Positions 1 to 9,302 of a DNA stretch of 64,000 nt are shown piece after piece. The translations under genes were made by a program, and so were the position numbers. The stretch's first letter is position 1. Each line of letters starts with the position of its first letter. The DNA comes from Sphingomonas leidyi (lineage in GTDB: Bacteria; Pseudomonadota; Alphaproteobacteria; Sphingomonadales; Sphingomonadaceae), in assembly GCF_011761945.1 (NCBI RefSeq), contig NZ_JAASQV010000001.1:1922001-1986000 (forward strand). Direction: 5' to 3'. The notes under the pieces are model-generated. The model did no database searches, was not told the DNA's origin, and worked only from the letters and a program-made list of their open reading frames with translations.

Positions 1-1034
1 GCCATCGGCAGCGCGCCGCTCGCCACTGCCTGTTTCAGGTCGGCGCGGAAAAAGGAATGCGTGTCGAGCTCGCCGCCCGATTGCTGGTCCAGCCCGTTGC
101 GCGCTGCCTTCACGGTGGAATGCACCGCCCCCCAATCGGACATCACCCAGCCCGGATAGGCCCAGTCCTGCTTGAGCACGGTGTTGAGCAGGAAGTCGTT
201 CTCGCAGGCGAAGTCGCCATTGACGGACATATAGGCGCACATCACCGAGCCCGGCTTGCCGCGCTCGATCGCGAGCTGGAAGGCGAGCAGGTCGCTTTCC
301 CGCAACGCCGCCTCGCCGATGCGCGCGTCCATCACGAAGCGGCCGGTCTCCTGTGCGTTCAGGGCGAAATGCTTGATCGTCGAGACGATGCGGTTCGACT
401 GGATGCCCTTGATCGATTCCCCGGCGATCACGCCGGCGAGCAGCGGGTCCTCGCCCAGATATTCGAAGTTGCGGCCGCCCCAGGGATCGCGCGTCAGGTT
501 GATGCCGCCCGCCAGCATGACGTTGAAGCGCTTGGCCCGCGCCTCGCCGCCGATCATCGCGCCGCTCTCATAGGCAAGCTTGGGATCGAAGCTCGCGGCC
601 AGCGCCAGGCCCGAAGGCAGTGCGGTGGCGGTATCCCCCTTGCGCTGCTCGACCTGGTTGGCGACGCCCAGGCTGGCATCGGTCTCGCGCAGCGCCGGAA
701 TGCCCAGACGCGGAATCGCCGCCTGCTGGCCGGCCGAGGGGATCATGTCGCTCGGTGCCGCCGGATCCTTCGCCAGCGGCGGGAACCAAGTATAGACGAG
801 ACCCAGCTTCTCCTCGAGCGTCATCGCCGCAAGCAGCGCCTCCGCGCGCGCCGCCGCCGGCAACCTGGCATCGGCCCAGGGGCGCGCGGCGGGATCCGCG
901 GACGGGCGGGCTTCGTTCGAGGGTGCGGCGGGAGCGACGGGATCCTGCGCACGCGCGCCCGTCATCGTCCCGGCAAGCGCGGTGGTGGCGAGCAACGCCA
1001 TGGAGCGCGCCACGTGCCGCAGGCTGATCAGCAT
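1..1034 (-). CDS. GH3 family beta-glycosidase, N-terminal part (runs off left edge)
   Basis: Reading leftwards from an ATG at 1034 (GGGGAGAGG Shine-Dalgarno just upstream), the frame stays open to the window edge, giving about 344 residues of a BglX-like GH3 enzyme. It has a leader peptide ending near ARAQ, then the GH3 TIM-barrel: LGIPALRETDASLGV, the conserved RDPWGGRNFEYLGEDP block and KHFALNAQE. The catalytic-nucleophile motif MSDWGAVHST puts the Asp at about residue 300 (codon 135-137). The C-terminal GH3 and Fn3-like domains lie outside the window. Family members hydrolyse beta-glucosides, beta-xylosides or beta-GlcNAc, and the exact sugar cannot be read here. It is divergent from paoABC, with LacI-like palindromes in the shared upstream region, so it is probably sugar-induced. 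Confidence 0.93.
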   Translation of the reverse strand, partial: MLISLRHVARSMALLATTALAGTMTGARAQDPVAPAAPSNEARPSADPAARPWADARLPAAARAEALLAAMTLEEKLGLVYTWFPPLAKDPAAPSDMIPSAGQQAAIPRLGIPALRETDASLGVANQVEQRKGDTATALPSGLALAASFDPKLAYESGAMIGGEARAKRFNVMLAGGINLTRDPWGGRNFEYLGEDPLLAGVIAGESIKGIQSNRIVSTIKHFALNAQETGRFVMDARIGEAALRESDLLAFQLAIERGKPGSVMCAYMSVNGDFACENDFLLNTVLKQDWAYPGWVMSDWGAVHSTVKAARNGLDQQSGGELDTHSFFRADLKQAVASGALPM

Positions 1035-1119
1035 TATCCTCTCCCCTTCGGCGCGTGCAACGGCGCCGCGCATGCCCGAAGGCATGCCAGTTCATCCGAT
1101 CCAACCTGGGGGAGCTTTT

Positions 1120-1135
1120 CCGACAACGCTGTCGG
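1120..1135. promoter_or_regulatory. CG-centred palindrome, LacI-type operator candidate
   Basis: CCGACA-ACGC-TGTCGG has perfect 6-base arms around a CG centre, the architecture of LacI-family operators. It sits about 85 bases upstream of the GH3 ATG, a plausible promoter or leader position. No LacI gene adjoins it. A partial copy (CCGACAGCG) follows at about 1152. Confidence 0.45.
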
Positions 1136-1247
1136 TTTCAGCGACGGAACGCGCCGACAGCGCAGCATGGCGCGCACGGCAGCCTGTTCCAACACCCCTC
1201 TATCGTTCACGGAGTCTTTTGCTCCGATCCGATGGTTAGAGCATAGA

Positions 1248-1275
1248 TTGAGAGCGTTCTCAAGAACGTTCTCAA
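1248..1275. promoter_or_regulatory. Tandem LacI-type operators (GAACGTTCTC class)
   Basis: TTGAGAGCGTTCTCAA (1248-1263) runs directly into a second copy, AGAACGTTCTCAA (to 1275). Each is centred on CG with TTGAGAAC-like half sites, one mismatch in the first and two in the second. Phased tandem palindromes of this kind are typical of LacI-family regulation of glycosidase and TonB-receptor genes. The site lies about 215 bases from the GH3 start and 230 from paoA, so the target is ambiguous; I favour the GH3 operon. Confidence 0.55.
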
Positions 1276-1506
1276 TTTTGTTTCATCGCGGCTGTGGAGG
1301 GCTTGGGCAGGCTATGGATTCCCGCCTGCGCGGGGAGGACGAAGGCGGAACGGGACATCGGCTGGCCCCCGCGGCGGCGGCGCGCATCGGGCACCCCGAT
1401 GCGCGAGAATTTGCCTGGATCGTTGTTCGCGCTAGAACCCCGAGGAACAGGGCATGACCCGACTGTCTCAGGGCACGCGCCAGCTTCAAGGGGAGCAGAG
1501 GCCGAT

Positions 1507-2154
1507 ATGCATGGACCAGGCGATTTCGAACTCTCGCGGCGCGGCGTCTTGATCGGCGGCGCGGCATCGGTGGCGGCCAGCGCCGCGCCTCCCGCCGCCG
1601 GAGCGCGAGTGGTGGCCTCGGCAGGCACCGGGGCGCCGGTAATGGCCAAGGTCGGCTTCACGGTGAACGGCAAGCCGCACACCCTGGAGCTCGACACCCG
1701 CACCACCCTGCTCGACGCGCTGCGCGAGCATCTCCGCCTGACCGGCACCAAGAAGGGCTGCGACCATGGCCAGTGCGGCGCCTGCACGGTGATCGTCGAT
1801 GGGCGGCGGATCAATTCCTGCCTCAGCCTCGCGGTGATGCACGAAGGCGATGCGATCACCACCATCGAGGGGCTGGGCACGCCCGACAGCCTGCATCCGA
1901 TGCAGGCTGCCTTCGTCAAGCATGACGGCTATCAATGCGGCTATTGCACGCCGGGCCAGATCTGCTCGGCGGTCGCGGTGCTCGACGAGATCCGCGCGGG
2001 CATCCCCAGCCACGCGACCGGCGACATCGTGGGCAAGCCGGCGATGAGCGGCGAAGAGATCCGCGAGCGGATGAGCGGCAACCTCTGCCGCTGCGGCGCC
2101 TATTCCAACATCGTCGAGGCGATCGCCGAAGTCGCCGCCCGGAGGAAGGCATGA
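1507..2154 (+). CDS. paoA: Periplasmic aldehyde oxidoreductase (xanthine oxidase family), 2Fe-2S subunit PaoA
   Basis: 215 residues from the ATG at 1507 (preceded by AGGGGAGCAGAGG). A Tat-type leader ([12 protein letters not shown]) precedes a plant-ferredoxin-like 2Fe-2S domain with [13 protein letters not shown] second 2Fe-2S domain follows with [12 protein letters not shown] and GNLCRCGAY. This is the electron-transfer subunit of a molybdenum-cytosine-dinucleotide hydroxylase resembling E. coli PaoABC, which oxidises aromatic aldehydes in the periplasm. Its stop overlaps the next start (ATGA), so the subunits are translationally coupled. The longer upstream reading frame lacks a better ribosome site and would bury the Tat signal. 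No paoD-like maturation factor is in view. Confidence 0.93.
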   Translation: MHGPGDFELSRRGVLIGGAASVAASAAPPAAGARVVASAGTGAPVMAKVGFTVNGKPHTLELDTRTTLLDALREHLRLTGTKKGCDHGQCGACTVIVDGRRINSCLSLAVMHEGDAITTIEGLGTPDSLHPMQAAFVKHDGYQCGYCTPGQICSAVAVLDEIRAGIPSHATGDIVGKPAMSGEEIRERMSGNLCRCGAYSNIVEAIAEVAARRKA

Positions 2155-3101
2155 AGGCGTTCAGCTATCAGCGCGCCGGCTCGCCGGCCGAGGCCGCTGC
2201 GATCGTCGGCCGCACCCAGGGCGCCCGCTTCATCGCGGGCGGCACCAATTTGCTCGACCTGATGAAGCTGCAGATCGAGACGCCGACCCATCTGGTCGAC
2301 GTCAACCATCTGGGGCTCGACCGGATCGAAGCGACGACAGAGGGCGGGCTGCGCATCGGCGCGCTGGTGCGCAACACCGACCTCGCCGCCGACGGGCGCG
2401 TCCGCAAGGACTATGCCCTGCTCTCCCGCGCGCTCGTCGCGGGCGCGTCGGGCCAGCTGCGCAACAAGGCGACAACGGCGGGCAACCTGCTGCAGCGCAC
2501 CCGCTGCCCCTATTTCTACGACACCAACCAGCCCTGCAACAAGCGCAGCCCCGGCAGCGGCTGCGCGGCGATCGGCGGGGTGAATCGCGGCCTTGGCGTG
2601 ATCGGCACCAGCGAAGCGTGCATCGCCACCCATCCGAGCGACATGGCGGTGGCGATGCGCGCGCTCGACGCAGTGGTGGAGACGGTACGCGCCGACGGCA
2701 CCGCCCGCGCCATCCCCATCGCCGAATTCCACACGCTGCCGGGCGACACGCCGAACGTCGAGAACCCGCTTGCGCCGGGCGAGCTGATCACCGCGGTGAC
2801 TCTCCCCCGGCCGGTCGGCGGCACGCACATCTATCACAAGGTGCGCGACCGGGCTTCCTATGCCTTCGCACTCGTCTCGGTGGGCGCGATCCTCCAGAAG
2901 GACGGTACCGGCCGGGTCGCGTTCGGCGGTGTCGCACCCCGGCCATGGCGCGTCGAGGCGGCGGAGGCCGAAATGCCGCGCGGCGCCCGCGCCGTGGCGG
3001 CAGCAGTCCTTGCGGGCGCCACGCCCACCGAGCAGAACCGGTTCAAGCTGGTGCTGGCCGAACGCACGCTCGCCGCCGCCATTGCCGAAGCGAGGGGCTG
3101 A
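2151..3101 (+). CDS. paoB: Periplasmic aldehyde oxidoreductase, FAD-binding subunit PaoB
   Basis: 316 residues starting at the ATG overlapping the paoA stop. The sequence opens [17 protein letters not shown] and carries the FAD pyrophosphate loop [13 protein letters not shown] of the molybdopterin-dehydrogenase FAD family (PCMH fold). A Cys-rich insert with four Cys ([11 protein letters not shown]...C) at about residues 120-140 matches the extra 4Fe-4S cluster that distinguishes PaoB-like subunits from plain CoxM proteins. It shuttles electrons between the 2Fe-2S subunit and FAD. It has no leader of its own and is expected to be exported with PaoA's Tat signal as a folded complex. Confidence 0.92.
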   Translation: MKAFSYQRAGSPAEAAAIVGRTQGARFIAGGTNLLDLMKLQIETPTHLVDVNHLGLDRIEATTEGGLRIGALVRNTDLAADGRVRKDYALLSRALVAGASGQLRNKATTAGNLLQRTRCPYFYDTNQPCNKRSPGSGCAAIGGVNRGLGVIGTSEACIATHPSDMAVAMRALDAVVETVRADGTARAIPIAEFHTLPGDTPNVENPLAPGELITAVTLPRPVGGTHIYHKVRDRASYAFALVSVGAILQKDGTGRVAFGGVAPRPWRVEAAEAEMPRGARAVAAAVLAGATPTEQNRFKLVLAERTLAAAIAEARG

Positions 3102-3104
3102 GCC

Positions 3105-5309
3105 ATGAAGTTCGACACGCCCGCCGGCACCAATCCGATCGACCAGCTGAAGGTGATCGGCAAGCCCACGCCGCGCATCGACGGCCCGCTCAAGACCACG
3201 GGTTCCGCGCCCTATGCCTATGAGCATCACGACGCGCCCGACCCTGCCTATGGCTTCATCCTCGGCTCGGCGATCGCCAAGGGGCGCCTCACGGGCATGG
3301 ACCTGCGCGATGCCAGCGCGGCGCCCGGCGTGCTCGCCATCGTCACCGCGGAGAATGCCGGCAAGCTCGGCAAGGGCAATTTCAACACGGCGAAACTGCT
3401 CGGCGGCCCGGAGATCGAGCACTATCACCAGGCCGTGGCGATCGTCGTCGCCGAGACGTTCGAACAGGCGCGCGCCGCCGCCGCGCTGATCCGGGTCGAC
3501 TATGCCCGCGACAAGGGCCGCTACGATCTCGCCGCGGCGAAGGACGGCGCCGGCAAGCCGCCCGAAGGCGGGTTCAACGGCCCGGCCGACAGCGGCCATG
3601 GCGACTTTGCCGGCGCCTTTGCCGCCGCCCCGGTGCAGCTCGACGCGACCTACACCACGCCCGACCATGCCCATGCGATGATGGAGCCGCACGCGACGAT
3701 CGCGGCGTGGGACGGCGACCGGCTCGATCTGTGGACCGCCAACCAGATGATCGCCTGGTCGGTGGGCGACATGGCGAAGACGCTCGGCATCCCGCGCGAG
3801 AAGGTGCGGATGCGCTCGCCCTTCATCGGCGGCGGGTTCGGCGGCAAGCTGTTCATCCGCGCCGACGCGGTGCTGGCGGCGCTGGGCGCCCGGGCGGCGA
3901 ACCGGGCGGTGAAGGTCGCCCTGCCCAGGCCCTTCATGTTCAACAACACGCCGCACCGCCCCGCGACGATCCAGCGCATCCGCCTGGGCGCGACGCGCGA
4001 CGGCAAGCTGGTGGCGATCGGGCATGAGAGCTGGTCGGGCGACCTTCCCGGCGGCGGCCCGGAGACGGCGACCGGGCAGACCAAGCTGCTCTATGCCGGC
4101 GCCAACCGGATGACCGCGATGCGGCTCGCGGTGCTCGACCTGCCCGAGGGCAATGCGATGCGCGCGCCGGGCGAGGCGCCGGGCATGATGGCGCTCGAGA
4201 TCGCGATCGACGAGATGGCCGAGAAGCTCGGCCTCGACCCGGTCGCCTTCCGCGTGCTGAACGACACCCAGGTCGATCCCGAGAATCCCGGCCGCCCCTA
4301 TTCGCAGCGCCAGCTCAACCAGTGCCTGCAGACGGGCGCGGAGAAGTTCGGCTGGGCCCGGCGCGCGAAGCCGGGCAGCGTGCGCGACGGCCGCTGGCTG
4401 GTCGGCATGGGCGTCGCCGCGGCGTTTCGCAACAACATCAACATGAAGTCGGCCGCCCGGGTGCGGCTCGACGCGCGCGGGATCGTCACCGTCGAGACCG
4501 ACATGACCGATATCGGCACCGGAACCTACACGATCCTCGCCCAGACCGCCGCCGAGATGATGGGCCTGCCGCTCGACAAGGTGGTGGTGAGGCTGGGCGA
4601 TTCGAGCTTCCCGGTCTCGGCCGGATCGGGCGGGCAATGGGGTGCGAACAGCGCCACCGCCGGCGTCTATGCGGCCTGTGTGAAGCTGCGCGAGGCAGTG
4701 GCGCAGAAGCTCGGCTTCAACTCGGCCGACGCAGTGTTTGCCGGCGGCAAGGTGAAGAGCGGCAAGCGCAGCGTGCCCCTGGCCGAGGCGGCGAAGGGCG
4801 GGGAACTCGTCGCCGAGGACGCGATGGAATATGGCGACCTGGCCAGGAAATATCAGCAATCCACCTTCGGCGCGCATTTCGTCGAAGTCGGCGTCGACGC
4901 AGCGACGGCCGAGATCCGCATCCGCCGCATGCTCGCCGTGTGCGCGGCGGGGCGCATCCTCAATCCGGTCTCGGCGCGCAGCCAGGTGATCGGCGCGATG
5001 ACCATGGGCGCCGGCGCCGCGCTGATGGAGGAGCTGGCGGTCGACAAGCGCTTCGGCTTCTTCGTCAACCACGATCTGGCCGGCTACGAGGTGCCGGTCC
5101 ATGCCGACATCCCCCACCAGGACGTGATCTTCCTCGCGGAGGCCGATCCCACCACGTCGCCGATGAAGGCCAAGGGCGTGGGCGAGCTGGGCATCTGCGG
5201 CGTCGGCGCGGCGGTGGCCAATGCGATCCACAACGCCACCGGGATGCGCGTGCGCGACTATCCGATCACGCTCGACAAGCTGCTGGCCGGAATGCCCGAG
5301 CTCGCCTGA
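3105..5309 (+). CDS. paoC: Periplasmic aldehyde oxidoreductase, molybdopterin-binding catalytic subunit PaoC
   Basis: 734 residues beginning three bases after the paoB stop. Both aldehyde-oxidase domains are present: a/b hammerhead (about 25-140) and molybdopterin-binding (about 165-720). They carry IGGGFGGKLF and the C-terminal KGVGELGICGVG, whose Glu (residue 694) is the catalytic base position of the family (Glu692 in E. coli PaoC). Length and motifs match PaoC/YagR. It hydroxylates aldehydes to acids using water; the physiological substrate is unknown but usually an aromatic aldehyde. It is the last gene of the paoABC operon. Confidence 0.93.
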   Translation: MKFDTPAGTNPIDQLKVIGKPTPRIDGPLKTTGSAPYAYEHHDAPDPAYGFILGSAIAKGRLTGMDLRDASAAPGVLAIVTAENAGKLGKGNFNTAKLLGGPEIEHYHQAVAIVVAETFEQARAAAALIRVDYARDKGRYDLAAAKDGAGKPPEGGFNGPADSGHGDFAGAFAAAPVQLDATYTTPDHAHAMMEPHATIAAWDGDRLDLWTANQMIAWSVGDMAKTLGIPREKVRMRSPFIGGGFGGKLFIRADAVLAALGARAANRAVKVALPRPFMFNNTPHRPATIQRIRLGATRDGKLVAIGHESWSGDLPGGGPETATGQTKLLYAGANRMTAMRLAVLDLPEGNAMRAPGEAPGMMALEIAIDEMAEKLGLDPVAFRVLNDTQVDPENPGRPYSQRQLNQCLQTGAEKFGWARRAKPGSVRDGRWLVGMGVAAAFRNNINMKSAARVRLDARGIVTVETDMTDIGTGTYTILAQTAAEMMGLPLDKVVVRLGDSSFPVSAGSGGQWGANSATAGVYAACVKLREAVAQKLGFNSADAVFAGGKVKSGKRSVPLAEAAKGGELVAEDAMEYGDLARKYQQSTFGAHFVEVGVDAATAEIRIRRMLAVCAAGRILNPVSARSQVIGAMTMGAGAALMEELAVDKRFGFFVNHDLAGYEVPVHADIPHQDVIFLAEADPTTSPMKAKGVGELGICGVGAAVANAIHNATGMRVRDYPITLDKLLAGMPELA

Positions 5310-5345
5310 GCCCGGGCGTTCCCTTCCCCGCCGGAACCCGGCCCG

Positions 5346-6176
5346 TCAGCCCTGGATGAAGGCCAGCAGATCGGCGTTGATCACTGCGGCATGGGTGGTG
5401 GCCATGCCGTGCGGATAGCCTGGATAGGTCTTGAGCGTGCCCTGTTTCAGCAGCTTGGCCGAGAGCGGCGCGGAATCCGCATAGGGCACGACCTGGTCGT
5501 CGTCGCCGTGCATCACCAGCACCGGCACGTCGATCCTCTGCAGATCCTCGGTGAAATCGGTCTCGCTGAATGCCTTGACGCAGTCGTAATGCGCCTTGAT
5601 CCCGCCCATCATGCCCTGGCGCCACCAATTGTCGATCACGCCCTGGTCCACCTTCGCGCCCGGCCGGTTGAAGCCGTAGAACGGGCCCGCCGGCACATCG
5701 ATGAAGAATTGCGCGCGATTGAACGCGGTCTGCTCGCGGAAATTGTCGAACACCTCCATCGGCAGGCCGCCCGGATTCTTCTCGCTCTTCAGCATCACCG
5801 GCGGCACCGCGCCGATCAGCACCGCCTTGGACACCCGCCCCGGCTTGGCCCGGGCGACATAGTGCGCGACTTCGCCGCCGCCCGTCGAATGGCCGATATG
5901 AACCGCGCCGCGCACGTCCAGATGCTCGACCAGCGCCGCGACGTCGGCGGCATAGGTGTCCATCTCGTTGCCCGTGTCGGTCTGGGTGGAGCGGCCATGC
6001 CCGCGGCGATCATGCGCGATCACGCGATAGCCCTTGAGCAGGAAGAACATCATCTGGTTGTCCCAGTCGTCGGCCGAGAGCGGCCAGCCATGATGGAACC
6101 AGATCACCTGCGCGTCGCGGGACCCCCAATCCTTGTAGAAGAGCTCGGTGCCGTCCGCGATCTTGAGAATGCCCAT
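5346..6176 (-). CDS. Alpha/beta hydrolase, non-heme chloroperoxidase-like
   Basis: 276 residues with the full alpha/beta hydrolase set: an oxyanion HHGWPLS segment, nucleophile elbow GHSTGG (Ser97), acid in HGDDDQVVP and His in the C-terminal [10 protein letters not shown]. The [15 protein letters not shown] and [11 protein letters not shown] blocks are characteristic of the cofactor-free bacterial haloperoxidase/arylesterase group. It has no leader peptide, so it is cytoplasmic. The gene lies downstream of cydX on the same strand with a gap of about 105 bases, so co-transcription is uncertain. The real reaction is more likely ester hydrolysis or perhydrolysis than halogenation. Confidence 0.85.
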   Translation of the reverse strand: MGILKIADGTELFYKDWGSRDAQVIWFHHGWPLSADDWDNQMMFFLLKGYRVIAHDRRGHGRSTQTDTGNEMDTYAADVAALVEHLDVRGAVHIGHSTGGGEVAHYVARAKPGRVSKAVLIGAVPPVMLKSEKNPGGLPMEVFDNFREQTAFNRAQFFIDVPAGPFYGFNRPGAKVDQGVIDNWWRQGMMGGIKAHYDCVKAFSETDFTEDLQRIDVPVLVMHGDDDQVVPYADSAPLSAKLLKQGTLKTYPGYPHGMATTHAAVINADLLAFIQG

Positions 6177-6281
6177 GGTCCTGTCTCCTGCATGGCGATG
6201 CGCCGGGCGGAACCGGGCAATGGCCGATTCCGGCGGGGCAATTCTATCAGGTCCCGCGCGCCCGGCCAGCCATTGCCTGGC

Positions 6282-6404
6282 CTATTCCTCGGCCCTCGCC
6301 GCCGCTTCCGGCAGCGGCTCCGAATGGAATTCGTGCCAGAGCCCGTTGAGGATGCCGAAGCCGACGGCAAGGCCGACGCCGAGGATCCACGAGAAATACC
6401 ACAT
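6282..6404 (-). CDS. cydX: Cytochrome bd oxidase small subunit CydX
   Basis: A 40-residue protein opening MWYFSWILGVGLAVGFGILN, with one transmembrane helix and a short acidic tail. The MWYFSWILG start and the following NGLWHE are the hallmark of CydX/CbdX, the accessory subunit that stabilises the haem site of cytochrome bd. The ATG lies 12 bases beyond the cydB stop (AGGAGCG upstream), completing a cydA-cydB-cydX operon. It is easily missed by gene callers because of its size. Confidence 0.93.
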   Translation of the reverse strand: MWYFSWILGVGLAVGFGILNGLWHEFHSEPLPEAAARAEE

Positions 6405-6416
6405 GGCGAACGCTCC

Positions 6417-7562
6417 TCAGTAGAAGTCGGGATTGGTGCGCACGTCCTGCGCGGTCACCCTGCCGAACATCACGCGATAGGCCCAGGCCGTATAGGCGAG
6501 GACGATCGGCAGGAAGATCGCCGTCACCACCAGCATGGTGAACAGGGTGCCGTGGCTCGACGAGGCGTTCCACACCGTCAGGCTCGAAAGCGAGTCGATC
6601 GAGCTCGGCAGGATGAACGGGAACATCGACAGGCCCACCGTGGCGATGATCCCCATATTGGCCAGCGACGAGCCGGCGAACACCAGCACGTCGCGGCGCG
6701 CGCGGATGCCGAGCAGCGCCAGCACCGGACCCAGGAAGCCGAGCAGCGGCGCGAGCAGCATCCAGGGATGCGCGCCATAGTTGCGCAGCCAGGCGCCGCC
6801 CTCGGCCACCGTGGTCGAGAAGCGCGGGTTGGACGGCCCGCCGGGATCGACCATACCGTCCAGCCGGTAGCCCAGACCGCCCCAGGCGACGAACGCGCCG
6901 CCGGCCGCGAACAGCAGCAGCGCCAGCACCGCCGCCGCCTGCCCCCAGCGCCGCGCCCGCTCCAGCACCACGCCCTCGGCCTTCAGGCTCAGCCAGCCCG
7001 CGCCGTGCAGCACCAGCATCGCCACCGAGAGCAGCCCGGTCACCAGCGTGAACGGCGTGAACAGCCCGAGCAGCGAGCCTTCGTAGAAGGCGCGCAGATC
7101 GCTATCGAGGCGGAAGGGAATGCCCTTCATCACATTGCCCACCGCGACGCCGAAGACGAGCGCGGGCACGAAGCCGCCGACGAACAGCGCCCAGTCCCAG
7201 CGCTCCCGCCACGCCTTGTCCGGGCGCTTCGAACGATATTTGAAGCCCACCGGCCGCAATATCAGCGCCGACAGCACCAGGAACATCGCGAGATAGAAGC
7301 CCGAGAAGCTGACGGCATAGACGAAGGGCCAGGCGGCGAAGATCGCGCCGCCGCCCAGGATGAACCACACCTGGTTGCCTTCCCAGGTCGCGCCGATGGT
7401 GTTGATCACCATCCGCCGCTCCTCGTCGGTCTTCGCGACGAAGGGCAGCATCGCCGCCGTCCCCAGGTCGAAGCCGTCGGTCAGCGCGAAGCCGATCAGC
7501 AGCACGCCGAGCAGCAGCCACCAGAGGATGCGGAGCGTTTCGAAATCGAGAGGGATGGACAT
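6417..7562 (-). CDS. cydB: Cytochrome bd ubiquinol oxidase subunit II CydB
   Basis: 381 residues, all membrane. It opens MSIPLDFETLRILWWLLLG and continues GFALTDGFDLGTAAMLPF and GATWEGNQVWFILGGGA, all diagnostic CydB blocks, and ends in a short tail. CydB pairs with CydA to form the quinol-oxidising terminal oxidase used at low oxygen or under cyanide, NO or H2S stress. Usual length. The gene starts 27 bases after cydA and is followed immediately by cydX. Confidence 0.97.
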   Translation of the reverse strand: MSIPLDFETLRILWWLLLGVLLIGFALTDGFDLGTAAMLPFVAKTDEERRMVINTIGATWEGNQVWFILGGGAIFAAWPFVYAVSFSGFYLAMFLVLSALILRPVGFKYRSKRPDKAWRERWDWALFVGGFVPALVFGVAVGNVMKGIPFRLDSDLRAFYEGSLLGLFTPFTLVTGLLSVAMLVLHGAGWLSLKAEGVVLERARRWGQAAAVLALLLFAAGGAFVAWGGLGYRLDGMVDPGGPSNPRFSTTVAEGGAWLRNYGAHPWMLLAPLLGFLGPVLALLGIRARRDVLVFAGSSLANMGIIATVGLSMFPFILPSSIDSLSSLTVWNASSSHGTLFTMLVVTAIFLPIVLAYTAWAYRVMFGRVTAQDVRTNPDFY

Positions 7563-7589
7563 GGTCTGTCTCCAAAACCCCGGCCCGGC

Positions 7590-9164
7590 TCATTCGGCCG
7601 GAACGGCGTGGAAATCGGGGCGTGCGGGCTCCGGCGCATCGGCGGCGCGATACGGCTCCGGCCCCTTGCGGATCGCGGCGAGCATCAGCCGCACCTCGAT
7701 CACCGCCAGCGCGCCATAGAGCAGCGTGAAGCCGGCGATCGTCAGCCACAGCTCGGGCACGGTCAGGCTCGACGGCGCGAGGAAGGTCGGCAACACCCCT
7801 TCCACCGCCCAGGGCTGGCGGCCCACTTCGGCCACGGCCCAGCCGACCTCGGCCGCGATCCAGGGCAGCGGCATCACGACAAGCGCCAGCCGCAGGAACC
7901 AGCGCGCGTCGAAGCGCTGCACCGTCGAATAGAAGAAGGCGACCGCGAAGAAGGCGATCATGCCGAAGCCGATCCCGGCCATGATCCGGAACATCCAGAA
8001 GATCGCCGGCACATTGGGCACGGTGCTCCATGCCGCCCGCTCGATCGTCGCCGCGTCCGCCTTGCGCGGATCCGCGACGAAGCGCTTGAGCAGCAGCGCA
8101 TGGCCGAGATCGTCCTTGGTCCGCTCGAACGCTGCGCGCGCGGCCAGATCGTTGCGGTCCACCTTGAGCTTCTCGACCGCGTCATAGGCCGCCAGGCCAT
8201 TGACGATCCGTCCCCGGGCACGCTCCACCAGGGGGAAGATGCCATTGACCTCGCCGGTCAGGCTGCGGGTGGAGATCAGGCCCAGCACATAGGGGATCTT
8301 CACTTCATATCGGGTTTCGCGCCCGCTGTTCGAGGGGATGCCGAAGATCGCGAGCCCCGCCGGCGCCGGCTCGGTGTGCCACATGCCCTCGATCGCGGCG
8401 AGCTTCATCTGCTGGTTCTCGGTGAGCGCGTAGCCGCTCTCGTCGCCCAGCACGACCACCGACAGCGACGAGGCCAGGCCGAACGCCGCGGCCACGGTGA
8501 AGCTGCGCCTGGCCAGTTCCAGGTGCCGGCCCTTGAGCAGATAGAAGGCGGAGACGCCCAGCACGAACACGCTGGCCATCACATAGCCGGCACTCACCGT
8601 GTGGACGAACTTGGCCTGGGCCACGGGATTGAAGAGCACCGCCGCGAAGTCGGTCACTTCCATCCGCATCGTCTCGGGGTTGAAGGTCGCGCCGGTCGGA
8701 TGCTGCATCCAGCCGTTCGCGACCAGGATCCACAGCGCCGACAGGTTCGATCCCAGCGCCACCATGAAAGTGGTGAACAGATGCGCCTGTTTCGACATCC
8801 GCTCCCAGCCGAAGAACATCAGCCCGACGAACGTCGCCTCGAGGAAGAAGGCCATCAGGCCCTCGATCGCAAGCGGGGCGCCGAAGATGTCGCCCACATA
8901 ATGCGAGTAATAGGACCAGTTGGTCCCGAACTGGAATTCCATGGTGAGTCCGGTGGCGACGCCCAGCACGAAATTGATGCCGAACAGCTTGGCCCAGAAG
9001 CGCGTGACGTCCCGCCAGATCGGGCGGTTGGTCATCACGTACACGCTCTCCATGATCACCAGCATGAAGGACAGGCCGAGCGTCAGCGGCACGAACAGGA
9101 AGTGATAGAGCGCCGTCAGCGCGAACTGGAGCCTAGACAGCTCCACGACTGCCATGCTGATCAT
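7590..9164 (-). CDS. cydA: Cytochrome bd ubiquinol oxidase subunit I CydA (long Q-loop type)
   Basis: 524 residues. The N-terminus VELSRLQFALTALYHFLFVPLTLGLS holds the His haem ligand equivalent to His19 of E. coli. GWAVAEVGRQPW near residue 440 is the C-terminal signature. The quinol-binding loop is the long (E. coli-like) version: the protein is about 524 residues and retains the NGLAAYD-type segment. The start could instead be the Met three codons in, which would align exactly with other CydA proteins. First gene of cydABX; the divergent region shared with cydD carries an FNR-like box. Confidence 0.97.
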   Translation of the reverse strand: MISMAVVELSRLQFALTALYHFLFVPLTLGLSFMLVIMESVYVMTNRPIWRDVTRFWAKLFGINFVLGVATGLTMEFQFGTNWSYYSHYVGDIFGAPLAIEGLMAFFLEATFVGLMFFGWERMSKQAHLFTTFMVALGSNLSALWILVANGWMQHPTGATFNPETMRMEVTDFAAVLFNPVAQAKFVHTVSAGYVMASVFVLGVSAFYLLKGRHLELARRSFTVAAAFGLASSLSVVVLGDESGYALTENQQMKLAAIEGMWHTEPAPAGLAIFGIPSNSGRETRYEVKIPYVLGLISTRSLTGEVNGIFPLVERARGRIVNGLAAYDAVEKLKVDRNDLAARAAFERTKDDLGHALLLKRFVADPRKADAATIERAAWSTVPNVPAIFWMFRIMAGIGFGMIAFFAVAFFYSTVQRFDARWFLRLALVVMPLPWIAAEVGWAVAEVGRQPWAVEGVLPTFLAPSSLTVPELWLTIAGFTLLYGALAVIEVRLMLAAIRKGPEPYRAADAPEPARPDFHAVPAE

Positions 9165-9249
9165 CGCAGGAATCCCCCTACGCCAAAGTCTGCGCCCAAC
9201 GGGTTGGCCGCGTTCCGTTCGTCACTAAGGGCCCTATCCGGAAGGCGCT

Positions 9250-9263
9250 TTGATCATGGACAA
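9250..9263. promoter_or_regulatory. FNR/FnrL-like box in the cydA-cydD divergent region
   Basis: TTGAT-CATG-GACAA matches the FNR consensus TTGAT-N4-ATCAA with a perfect left half and two mismatches on the right. It lies 40 bases before the cydD ATG and about 86 bases before cydA. The oxygen-related function of both flanking operons supports it, but one site this degenerate is only suggestive. Confidence 0.45.
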
Positions 9264-9302
9264 ATACGCTGCCATGGCAACATGCGTTAGAACCGGAACG
9301 AA

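Larger units (their letters stand above)
1035..1506. other. Intergenic region between divergent GH3 and paoA, with LacI-type palindromes
   Basis: About 470 bases with no convincing gene; short ORFs here are composition shadows. It contains two clusters of CG-centred palindromes (listed separately) that probably control the GH3 gene. No clear sigma-70 promoter for paoA could be assigned by eye. Confidence 0.6.

Noticed and set aside
2100..5231. 1043-residue open frame antisense to paoB/paoC
   Set aside because: High-GC shadow: low-complexity His/Arg/Asp-rich translation, no domains, and it covers well-defined genes on the other strand.
5310..5345. Terminator between convergent paoC and the hydrolase
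   Set aside because: CGGGCGTTCC and GGAACCCG can pair only with a bulge and no T-tract follows; too weak to call.
5391..9290. 1299-residue open frame antisense to the hydrolase and cydABX
   Set aside because: Same composition artefact; the translation is His/Gln/Arg/Glu-rich without any recognisable motif.
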